Source of the DNA: Clostridiales bacterium | Lineage (GTDB): Bacteria > Bacillota > Clostridia > Saccharofermentanales > Saccharofermentanaceae | Reading direction: 5' to 3' | Length of the DNA: 64,000 bases | Assembly: GCA_017513085.1 (NCBI GenBank) | Contig: JAFWDK010000012.1 | Span: 1 to 64,000, forward strand | Shown here: one piece after another, positions 17,601 to 23,703 of the stretch | Numbering within the stretch: position 1 is the stretch's first letter | Layout of the letters: each line of letters begins with the position of its first letter | Made by a program: the position numbers and the translations under genes | Notes under the pieces: generated by a model | The model's input: the letters and a program-made list of their open reading frames with translations, nothing else | Databases searched by the model: none | What the model was told of the DNA's origin: nothing

Positions 17601-17791
17601 CTGAAGAGTATGTAAGAAGATTGTACACAACGTTCATGGATAGAAATGCCGATGAGGGTGAGGTCACATACTGGGCAAGCAAGATCCGCAATAATGAGAT
17701 GAGCAGACTTGCTGTGCTTCAGTTCTTTGGCCAAAGCGAAGAGTTTACAAATATCTGCGCGAAGTACGGTATCGATCGTGGAACGATCTGA
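14612..17791 (+). CDS. Exported Cys/His amidase-like (CHAP/NlpC-like) protein with Ig/Fn3 domains and DUF4214 array
   Basis: An exported protein of 1059 residues from the ATG at 14612 (an in-frame GTG at 14591 is also possible). Order: signal peptide (about 1-32), a papain-like amidase head (about 33-207) with candidate catalytic C62 in ESNCWKF and H148 in DDFHTLM, three Ig-like or bacterial surface domains (about 218-620), a Fn3-like domain (about 623-727), an 80-residue Lys/Pro/Thr linker (about 728-811), and the DUF4214 array (about 812-1059) ending YGIDRGTI. The Cys then His order and the spacing fit CHAP or amidase enzymes that cut peptidoglycan or peptides; this is inferred from two motifs. 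The shared tail and leader place it in the same family as the two LRR proteins. Confidence 0.82.
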   Translation: MKWVKNFLRGAFAVALSLCILLGVAYKTNVNAVAVSDIQALLSTKMTENGFKPGQSLSESNCWKFVNSLCSYLYKHGLPSQMPSKYEFYRTSNRFHTGWEDNYIQVGNTLTIADGTLNSTSLTNLLLQSQPGDVIQMNYNRDSGDDFHTLMIYSISNTGAIFYHAGSIVYFGGNGFWGTKGTEIPWATVWSMFGQSNDGISIYRSKRVTGGQTPSNDPPTISVSGFNAPTNLNVGQSFGLYGTATCSPGVISQVEAKVLNSSIGITVYPGSSAFNVRSSYSGGNVNNAIAFNKLSAGSYTLYYKITAQNGNKTTVKELSYPFTVGSVTPSTPEISSITASKTATLSGDTVTINWTTKNAGSVWLHVWKDGQPEYFSEGQGSNTSRAITLNGAGVYEVKLTPYSGQGYTGTEGSYASVLIYVYNAITDPWITADKTNVVVGETVTFSFGANNAQLYCLGFDKEGVGRIWTPDCGTQTTFATAFDSPGTYTVYASCYIPDVQSVDTSKVTINVSPDFSMILSCGDSVEYGEPFTVNWTPVQGAVRYRVEFYCKTRSKNGFIVYYDYETTKTSYSLNAHLAGGLAYDFFSQDFYEDYSVGIYSVDSNEKSSFCGNLPLRITAPYVETPQMSVQSVSNQSFILKWNAVVDAEAYVLYFRLPSEEKTRSAYHSKDTTLEINQEMALKQYGKELIPGETYCVRIATFKKVEGEEGRSSARFRSDMSEELMITIPTATPTPTKAPTKVPSKAPTKAPTKAPTKVPTKKPVTPTPTKKATPTPTKKVTPTKTPTKTPTKMPTKVPTKVPTQKPTPTKAPVFSDFVERLYTCALNRASEPGGKKFWTDEVTSGRRTGGDCARYFLLEAPEFMNRNLSVEDFVETLYKTFFDRKSDVAGKKGWVDAIKSGAMSRAVVVENFIESTEWCNICAKYSVKSGAKYHKATVASPNSISFATRLYTCCLKRSADADGVKYWSLALTNLEQTGCSAANFFFTGPEFTALKTSPEEYVRRLYTTFMDRNADEGEVTYWASKIRNNEMSRLAVLQFFGQSEEFTNICAKYGIDRGTI

Positions 17792-17817
17792 TTACAAGCT
17801 GAGCTATATATAGATGA

Positions 17818-17854
17818 GGCCACCTACACTACAAAAGTGTGGGTGGCCGTTTTT
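17818..17854 (+). terminator. Terminator after the third DUF4214 gene
   Basis: GGCCACC...GGTGGCC stem with the inner arms ACACT/AGTGT and a GTTTTT tail; a near copy of the terminator at 14432. Confidence 0.8.
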
Positions 17855-17904
17855 ACAGAAAGTTAACAAACTGATTTGTTCCCCGAAAGTATGGGCATTT
17901 TCGA

Positions 17905-17959
17905 CTGCTATCCTACGGATAACAGTTAAAGATTGACTTCACATGTCAATCTTTAACTG
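17905..17959 (+). promoter_or_regulatory. Two-hairpin leader element, copy D, with overlapping hairpins
   Basis: Hairpin 1 (17905-17925): CTGCTATCC, loop TAC, GGATAACAG, 8 of 9 paired. Hairpin 2: perfect 15-bp arms CAGTTAAAGATTGAC (17923-17937) and GTCAATCTTTAACTG (17945-17959), 7-nt loop TTCACAT. The bases CAG at 17923-17925 belong to both hairpins, so the full stems cannot form together. GGGGAGG at 17970 and the lipoprotein start at 17985 follow. Confidence 0.65.
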
Positions 17960-17984
17960 CTCTGTGTACGGGGAGGATATGAAA

Positions 17985-19127
17985 ATGCGTAGATTTAGAA
18001 AAGTGAGCGTATTAGCTCTATCTTTGATGATGGTTTTTGAACTTGCTTCATGTGCAAAAGAAGAAAAAAAGAGCACAAGGGAAATTACCGTTGCAGCATA
18101 CAATGATTTTCCTACAACTGTAAATTCAAGTGATGATTACACAACAACTGAGACAGAACCTAGTGAAACGGAGACTGTTAACTATGAAGGTATCCTTGTT
18201 CAAAGCCTTCATACTGGTGATAGGTACAAATGGAAGAGTACCGGAACATACAAGTGTGACGCGTTTACCGTAAATCTGGACTTTATTGATCCTGAAACTG
18301 GTGCAATTACACACTTTAAGACGTTTTCAAGCGAGCAGACACACTCTTGCGGATACTATTATTCAGTAAGTGATAACGTTAACGAAGCCAGAACGCAGTT
18401 CAATGCTGATTATTCTGCCATGGTTGCGATATTAACCAAAGACGATGGAGCAGAACACATAGGGTGGATCGATGAAGATGGAGAGTTCTTTGATGTCTCT
18501 GAGAGAATAACCCACAAGAGTGATTTTGGATCTATAACAAAACATAGTCAGCCTTGCTTCTGGGGCGATTATATGTATTTTTACGATCAAACGGAGGGTG
18601 TTGAATGTATTAAGCGAGTTCCTCTTAATAACCTTCAAGAAAATACAGTAGAGTTGATGTGGAGCAAAAACAAAAGTAACGGCCATGTCTATCCGAAGCC
18701 GGATGGCAGCATCCCGGATGAACCATATTTTTATGAATACTCGACTGCGGACTCAGAATACGGAGCATATCCGATTCAATTCGGCGGGTGGATCAATACA
18801 AATGAATGTGTAGGCTCAGACAATGGCATGATCTATCGTTATAATCTCGAAGGGTTTTCGGGAAAACAGAGTACAGGTCATTGGTATAGCAGTAAAACCG
18901 AGCTGATTCCAAATGTAAGCGGAAGAGTTAATTTAGTCCCTGTTCTTTCACCAGATGGGGATAAAGTGGCATTTATCTCAAGTGTGAATGGAAAAAACGA
19001 GTTGTTTGTTGTTGATGCTTCGTGTGGAGAACCGAAAAAAATCGATACAGATTACAATTTTTCAGAAGTGGCGTTTATAGGGGGCAGGGTTGGTTTTATA
19101 GGATGGATAAGTAATGACAATGCTTGA
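17985..19127 (+). CDS. Exported lipoprotein with TolB/WD40-like repeats, function unknown
   Basis: A 380-residue lipoprotein. The ATG at 17985 lies 8 nt after GGAGG; ATGs at 17943 and 17979 are too far from or too close to the site. The N-terminus is a lipoprotein signal peptide with lipobox L-A-S-C, so C23 is the expected lipid-modified residue. A Thr/Glu-rich linker follows (about 40-65). The rest is beta-rich, and its end (SPDGDKVAFISS...ELFVVD) matches the blade motif of TolB-type beta propellers. It has no DUF4214 tail but carries the same two-hairpin leader as the DUF4214 genes, so it is probably co-regulated with them. Its substrate or partner is unknown. Confidence 0.75.
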   Translation: MRRFRKVSVLALSLMMVFELASCAKEEKKSTREITVAAYNDFPTTVNSSDDYTTTETEPSETETVNYEGILVQSLHTGDRYKWKSTGTYKCDAFTVNLDFIDPETGAITHFKTFSSEQTHSCGYYYSVSDNVNEARTQFNADYSAMVAILTKDDGAEHIGWIDEDGEFFDVSERITHKSDFGSITKHSQPCFWGDYMYFYDQTEGVECIKRVPLNNLQENTVELMWSKNKSNGHVYPKPDGSIPDEPYFYEYSTADSEYGAYPIQFGGWINTNECVGSDNGMIYRYNLEGFSGKQSTGHWYSSKTELIPNVSGRVNLVPVLSPDGDKVAFISSVNGKNELFVVDASCGEPKKIDTDYNFSEVAFIGGRVGFIGWISNDNA

Positions 19128-19175
19128 TAGTTGTCTGATGAATTTAGAATCATAAGCATTTATGGAGGGAATAGT

Positions 19176-19880
19176 ATGGGACGCACAGGATATCCTAGGA
19201 GAAGGAAAACATATGCTCCGGCGACAGCTGGTGCTTTGGGACTTATGCTCGCTATAGTTATCAGCGCAGCAGCAGACAGCAAAGTGCTTTTCTTTATAGC
19301 ATGGATCGTATGCACGCTTCTTGTATATATTATTTGCAGTAAGATTGAAGATGCGATCTATCACGCAGCAGATAAAACTCGTGAGATTATCGAGAATAAG
19401 ATTTCCGGGTCGTCGGAAGGATCGTCGATTCCATCAAGTAAAGAAGTTGAAGTACCCCAAAAGACGAAAGCCAACCCGGGTACAAACGAATGGAAATGTG
19501 TTTGTGGAAAGATCAACCAAAACTACACAGGACAATGTGTCTGTGGCGTGAGGAAAAACGATGCGGCAAAACGAATAGAAGAGAATAAGGCTAAGGCCAT
19601 AGCAATAGCAAAGAAGAAGAATCTCCAGCTTCCCAAAGAGGAAGAAGCCAGCAAAGATGAATTATTGACAGTTAGCAAACAGTTCGAGAAGGAGAATGAG
19701 TGGAGATGCGTTTGTGGAAAGAAAAATCCTAAATTCGTAGGTACTTGTCAGTGTGGTATGCGCAAAAATGAGGCTATCAAACGTCGTGCAATCGCACTTC
19801 AGAAATCCAGAGAGATCATGGAAGCGAAAAAAGCAAAGGCACAAGGCGTAGATCTTCAACAGGACGAATTCGAGACTTAG
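19176..19880 (+). CDS. Membrane protein with two tandem CxCG...CxCG zinc-ribbon-like units
   Basis: A 234-residue protein; the ATG at 19176 follows GGAGGG, whereas the frame also opens at 19131 without a site. Two membrane segments are near the N-terminus (about 16-33 and 37-54). The cytoplasmic part holds two copies of the unit N-E-W-(K/R)-C-V-C-G...G-x-C-x-C-G-(V/M)-R-K-N, with cysteines at 108, 110, 121, 123 and again at 178, 180, 191, 193, exactly 70 residues apart. Each unit has four cysteines and could bind one zinc. Lys-rich helical linkers follow each unit. I do not recognise a named family. It lies 48 bp after the lipoprotein gene and probably shares its transcript. Confidence 0.7.
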   Translation: MGRTGYPRRRKTYAPATAGALGLMLAIVISAAADSKVLFFIAWIVCTLLVYIICSKIEDAIYHAADKTREIIENKISGSSEGSSIPSSKEVEVPQKTKANPGTNEWKCVCGKINQNYTGQCVCGVRKNDAAKRIEENKAKAIAIAKKKNLQLPKEEEASKDELLTVSKQFEKENEWRCVCGKKNPKFVGTCQCGMRKNEAIKRRAIALQKSREIMEAKKAKAQGVDLQQDEFET

Positions 19881-19960
19881 AAATTGATAATTCTCAAACT
19901 AAGCAGTTGTGACTGACTGTCTAAATGATATCACATTAATAATATAACAGTATCAAATCG

Positions 19961-19981
19961 CTGTTATTCTGCGATTAGTAG
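19961..19981 (+). promoter_or_regulatory. Leader element hairpin 1, copy E
   Basis: CTGTTATTC, loop TGC, GATTAGTAG pairs 8 of 9 (two wobbles), preceded by AAATCG as in copies A and C and followed by ATTAA. A clear hairpin 2 was not found. The next gene begins at 20125, further away than in the other copies. The 244 bp between 19881 and 20124 otherwise hold a TTCGGC/GCCGAA pairing at 20071-20101. Confidence 0.45.
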
Positions 19982-20124
19982 ATTAATAGTGGATTGAGAA
20001 TCGTTTAACTTAAGAAGTTTCCTCAGTATCTTTATTCTTTCTTTGTTTCCGGTTGACGATGTTTTTACTTTTCGGCATTAAGATGGAATCATGAAGCCGA
20101 AGAAGTGCTTCGAAAAAGAAGAAA

Positions 20125-20391
20125 ATGACTATGAAAGAGTATTTTGAAAGCCTTAAGACAGAAACAAACTGGTTTAAACTGTTCCGCCCAATCTGCATCG
20201 GAATGACGATCCTCCTCGAGATTGGGACACCGATCATCTTATATATTATTCAGGTCCTGATCAAGCAACAGGAACTGGATCTGCCGAGCTTCTGGTACGG
20301 ACTGATCGTCGCCTTCCTCTACAGCGCCATTCTTGCCTGGGTAATAAGCAGTGTGCATCGAAAAGAACAGCAAAAGCAGGAGAATAAGTAA
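20125..20391 (+). CDS. Small two-helix membrane protein, unrecognised
   Basis: An 88-residue protein with two hydrophobic segments (about 22-45 and 56-76) and a Lys/Gln/Glu-rich cytoplasmic tail. No family is recognised. The start is the ATG at 20125 with an AAGAAGAAA stretch just before it, a weak but possible ribosome binding site; an ATG two codons later is an alternative. It is bounded downstream by a good terminator at 20471. The copy-E hairpin lies upstream, which may link it to the exported-protein regulon, but the distance is greater than in the other cases. Confidence 0.6.
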   Translation: MTMKEYFESLKTETNWFKLFRPICIGMTILLEIGTPIILYIIQVLIKQQELDLPSFWYGLIVAFLYSAILAWVISSVHRKEQQKQENK

Positions 20392-20470
20392 TCTGACATT
20401 TTACTTGAACGATATTTTCAAGATAGTACATCGTTCAACATAAAACAAAGAAAGTATAGCTATACATGTG

Positions 20471-20502
20471 GAAAAGCCAGGCCCGAAAGAGTCTGGCTTT
20501 TC
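20471..20502 (+). terminator. Strong terminator
   Basis: GAAAAGCCAG-GC and GT-CTGGCTTTTC form a 10-11 bp stem with a short loop, with A-rich and T-rich flanks that would work in either direction. Confidence 0.8.
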
Positions 20503-20504
20503 TA

Positions 20505-20627
20505 TTCCTGCTGTTACTTGATCGCTTGTTGCGATCTTGTGCCGATTCAGGCGGCGGAAGTCTGTTTTCTAACCTTCCGCTGGATCCGCTTCGGATTCTT
20601 GCCAAGTGCTTGCACAGCAGTTGTCAT
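20505..20627 (-). pseudogene. Remnant of a YjdF (DUF2992) family gene
   Basis: Read on the minus strand from the ATG at 20627, the frame gives MTTAVQALGKNPKRIQRKVR, then KQTSAA, a stop, then IGTRSQQAIK, a stop, and QQE. The words NPKRIQRKVR and IGTRSQQAIK match the conserved C-terminal region of the YjdF/DUF2992 family (NPKRLQRE...GTKAQQALK). The N-terminal part of the family is missing and two stop codons interrupt what is left, so this is a decayed end of the gene. YjdF genes are often controlled by the yjdF riboswitch; no such RNA is visible here. Confidence 0.55.
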
Positions 20628-20688
20628 AGCGAACAGACAACTTGTGAGGATAATATAACTGGGTGGAGGAGAGAGGGGTGGGTCGCGT

Positions 20689-20751
20689 AGTTTAATTGCC
20701 TCATCAAAACATTCAATTGCCTCGTTTGAGGTGAAAATGAGGCAATTGAAT
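20689..20751. repeat. 13-bp inverted repeat with a third copy of its core
   Basis: ATTCAATTGCCTC (20711-20723) and GAGGCAATTGAAT (20739-20751) are perfect reverse complements 15 bp apart. A third, direct copy of the core (TTTAATTGCCTCAT) lies at about 20690-20703. The region 20628-21039 has no supported gene; this palindrome, the relic at 20832 and the cas3 promoter are all I see in it. Confidence 0.6.
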
Positions 20752-20831
20752 GGGGGGATGAGTATGTTGAAACAAGGATAATGTATTCCACAAGATTGGA
20801 GGGATAACTTATTGTAGAAAAAACAGGTCTA

Positions 20832-20873
20832 ACGTTTAGATAAGTAAAATCAAGAAGGTGGAACCGAGATTTA
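20832..20873 (+). repeat. Decayed third copy of the 7141/11525 terminator repeat
   Basis: CGTTTAGATAAGTAAAATC then AAGAAGGTGGAACCGAGAT aligns with GCGTATAGATTAATTCATTC and AAGAAGGCGGTTCCGAGAT of the two intact copies. Further on, GTTATCGTTAATTCTGAAC resembles the ATTATCGTTCTGTAAAC that follows copy B. The right half of the hairpin is lost. Confidence 0.45.
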
Positions 20874-20990
20874 TTGAATGCAAAAATGTAGTACGTTATC
20901 GTTAATTCTGAACTATCAAAAAAGAAATTACAAAATGTAAACGATTATTAAATTCTTTTGCTTAGCTATTTAGATAAATTGAGTTTTGGC

Positions 20991-20996
20991 TATACT
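20991..20996 (+). promoter_or_regulatory. Putative -10 box of the cas operon
   Basis: TATACT, 44 bp before the cas3 start and preceded by the AT-rich stretch TTTAGATAAATTGAG. No good -35 box is found at normal spacing, so the assignment is weak. Confidence 0.3.
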
Positions 20997-21039
20997 ATGT
21001 TTAGAGGTTACATTTTTTTGTGATTGGAAATGTAAAAAG

Positions 21040-23703
21040 ATGATTGATGTATTGTGGGCAAAAAAAGATGGCAAGCACTGGCTATCGTTAAAGTCTCATC
21101 TATTGGATACTGCGGAAACCATGGATTATTTATGGAATAATTGGGTATCACAAGACTTAAGAGATAGACTTTGTAATGCATTTAGGCAGAATTTGTCCGT
21201 AGATGAATGTGGCAGATTCTTGAGATTTCTTGCGCTTGCTCATGATGTCGGAAAAGCGACTCCCATTTTTCAGTCAAAGATATTGCAAGGAAAGAATGAT
21301 GCAGATGCTGTCATTCTAAAAAGATTCATTAAGAAAGAAATACCACTTAAGGAACATTTCTTAAGAGATCTCTATCATGCTCAGGCTGGATACAACCTTC
21401 TTATTGAAGCGGGATGTAATTTGAACGCAGCTTCAATCGTTGGTTCGCATCATGGAATGCCATCTCAAAAGCAACCATCAAATGATAATCAAGAAGCATA
21501 TTATTTGGAGAGCGAAGGTAAGTGTGTGTGGTCCAAACTGCAAAAAGACATCTTATCCTGGGTTTTGCAGCAGTCTGGTTATGCTTCGTTTGAAAGTGTT
21601 CCAGTACCAGCGTTCAATTCCCAGGTTTGGATGACGGGCCTTCTTATTATGGCAGACTGGATTGCAAGTAATAGCGCTTTTTTTCCAATGATTGCAGTAG
21701 ATAGTCTAGTCACTGGAAATAATACGCATCGGCTGAATTCTTCTGATCTGGTTTTCCTACGAGGGGGCTTTTTTGAATCCATGAGGCAAAGTAACCTTGC
21801 TCTTCCAGAAGTTTTCAGGCATAGGTTTTCATTTTATCCCAACACGGTTCAACTTGAAACATGTGGTATAGCGAATAGTATGTCGGATTCCGGTATCATA
21901 GTTCTGGAAGCTCAGATGGGAAAAGGAAAGACTGAAGCTGCGCTTGCGGCAGGTGAAATTCTAGCGTCGAAATTCGACAAAAAGGGTTTATTCTTCGCGT
22001 TGCCTTCTCAGGCTACTTCGGATGGTATGTTTGTAAGAGTAAAAGAGTTTCTTGAAAGCGAAAACTACAAAGGAAGCATAAATCTTGTTCATGCTAAAGC
22101 CGCATACAACAGAGAATATAATGAGATTCCTCACATTAATTCCGTTTGGGATGAACAAGACGACCTATCTCTTGGAATAGGAGAGTGGTTTGAAGGGAAA
22201 AAACAATCCCTATTATCGAATTTCGTAGTTGGCACTGTTGATCAACTTCTTATGGCAGGTTTACAACAAAAACATGTTATGTTGAGGCACTTGGGATTAG
22301 CAGACAAAATCGTTATTGTGGATGAAGTTCATGCTTATGATGCATACATGTCTGTGTATCTTAAAAAGGCGTTATCCTGGCTAGGTGCATATCATGTACC
22401 GGTTATTCTTCTGTCAGCTACGCTTCCACACAAAAAGAAAATGGAACTTATTACTGCGTATGTTGGAAAAGAACGCAGTAAGAATATTGAAATACCTCCC
22501 TATTCTGGAGAGTATCCTGTACTTACTTATTATGATGATCTGAAAATTCAGTCAAAGCCTATAGCAAATACAGATTTGACTAGATCTGTTGATGTCGATT
22601 ATTCTTCTTCAGATATTATTGGCTTAGCTGAAATCATAGAAAAGACCTTGGATCGATCTGATGGTTGTGTAGGCGTTATTCTTAATACTGTCAAGAATGC
22701 ACAGAAGCTTTACATGATGCTAAAAAAACAGTTTTCAGATGATGAGATAATACTAATTCATTCAGGTTTCCTTGCAAACGATAGGGTAGCGATAGAAGAA
22801 AAAATCAGAAAGACTTTGGGTCGCTCAGGAATGGCCACCAGACCACAAAAGTTCATTGTAATCGGAACGCAAGTTCTTGAACAGTCATTAGATATTGATT
22901 TTGATTGGCTTATAACAGAACAGTGCCCCATAGACCTTTTGCTGCAGAGAATAGGAAGGCTTCATAGGCATGGTAGAGAGAGACCTGAGATCTTCAGTCA
23001 AGCAAAATGTCTTGTCGTTATGCTTTCTGACCAGGAAAGAGATGCGTCAGAATTGATATATGGACGTTATCTTCTGCGAAGAACTAGAGCGGTTATTGAA
23101 GCTAAATCAATGCGGATTCGAATACCGGACGATTTATCCCAACTGGTAGAAGATGTGTATGATTGTGAAGACTTGTCAGATGCAGATTATTCTAATTGGG
23201 TTAGATCAATACAGAACAAAGATTACGAGGCAAAGCAATTCTGTATAGCTGACCCGGTGGATAGATTTGATCGAAAATTTCTTCGAAATATGGATTACTT
23301 GCTTGACAACAGAAAACTGTGTGTAACTACAGAGGGCGAGGCAAGAGTACGTGATACTAATGGCTCAATAGAGGTTGTGATTTTTCAAATGAAACATGGA
23401 AGGATTTATCATGTCTCCGGAGATAAAGAAGTATGCTCTGATAAGGAACTGGCATGTGAGACCGTCCGATTACCTTACTCTCTTTCTGGACCGCATATGA
23501 TACAGGAGACGGTGAAAGCACTGGAGAACCTTCGAAACGATACATTGTCAGATGATTTAAGAAACAGTGTATGGCTTAAGGATACGCTATTTTTAGCATT
23601 TAACGAGAATCAGAAAACTAAACTTGAAGTTGGAAAAAAGGTATATAGCATCAAATATGACAATATGACAGGAATTCATGTAGAGAAGGAGGAAAATACG
23701 TGA
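21040..23703 (+). CDS. cas3: Cas3 helicase-nuclease (CRISPR type I-E)
   Basis: An 887-residue protein from the ATG at 21040; the frame also opens at a TTG at 20986, but the usual Cas3 N-terminus (WAKKDG...W..L..H) starts here. It joins an HD nuclease domain (H68-D69 in HDVGK, a second motif SHHGMPS) with a superfamily 2 helicase: Walker A GKGKT (294-298), DEVH (428-431), LLSATLP, and the helicase C-terminal motifs GTQVLEQSLDID and QRIGRLHRHG. It degrades DNA marked by Cascade in ATP-driven 3' to 5' movement. It is the first gene of the operon, and cas8e begins inside its stop codon (GTGA overlap). All key residues are present, so it should be active. Confidence 0.97.
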   Translation: MIDVLWAKKDGKHWLSLKSHLLDTAETMDYLWNNWVSQDLRDRLCNAFRQNLSVDECGRFLRFLALAHDVGKATPIFQSKILQGKNDADAVILKRFIKKEIPLKEHFLRDLYHAQAGYNLLIEAGCNLNAASIVGSHHGMPSQKQPSNDNQEAYYLESEGKCVWSKLQKDILSWVLQQSGYASFESVPVPAFNSQVWMTGLLIMADWIASNSAFFPMIAVDSLVTGNNTHRLNSSDLVFLRGGFFESMRQSNLALPEVFRHRFSFYPNTVQLETCGIANSMSDSGIIVLEAQMGKGKTEAALAAGEILASKFDKKGLFFALPSQATSDGMFVRVKEFLESENYKGSINLVHAKAAYNREYNEIPHINSVWDEQDDLSLGIGEWFEGKKQSLLSNFVVGTVDQLLMAGLQQKHVMLRHLGLADKIVIVDEVHAYDAYMSVYLKKALSWLGAYHVPVILLSATLPHKKKMELITAYVGKERSKNIEIPPYSGEYPVLTYYDDLKIQSKPIANTDLTRSVDVDYSSSDIIGLAEIIEKTLDRSDGCVGVILNTVKNAQKLYMMLKKQFSDDEIILIHSGFLANDRVAIEEKIRKTLGRSGMATRPQKFIVIGTQVLEQSLDIDFDWLITEQCPIDLLLQRIGRLHRHGRERPEIFSQAKCLVVMLSDQERDASELIYGRYLLRRTRAVIEAKSMRIRIPDDLSQLVEDVYDCEDLSDADYSNWVRSIQNKDYEAKQFCIADPVDRFDRKFLRNMDYLLDNRKLCVTTEGEARVRDTNGSIEVVIFQMKHGRIYHVSGDKEVCSDKELACETVRLPYSLSGPHMIQETVKALENLRNDTLSDDLRNSVWLKDTLFLAFNENQKTKLEVGKKVYSIKYDNMTGIHVEKEENT

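Noticed and set aside
20466-20690. 74-codon plus-strand frame
   Set aside because: It begins in the terminator at 20471 and runs over the YjdF remnant on the other strand; no ribosome binding site.
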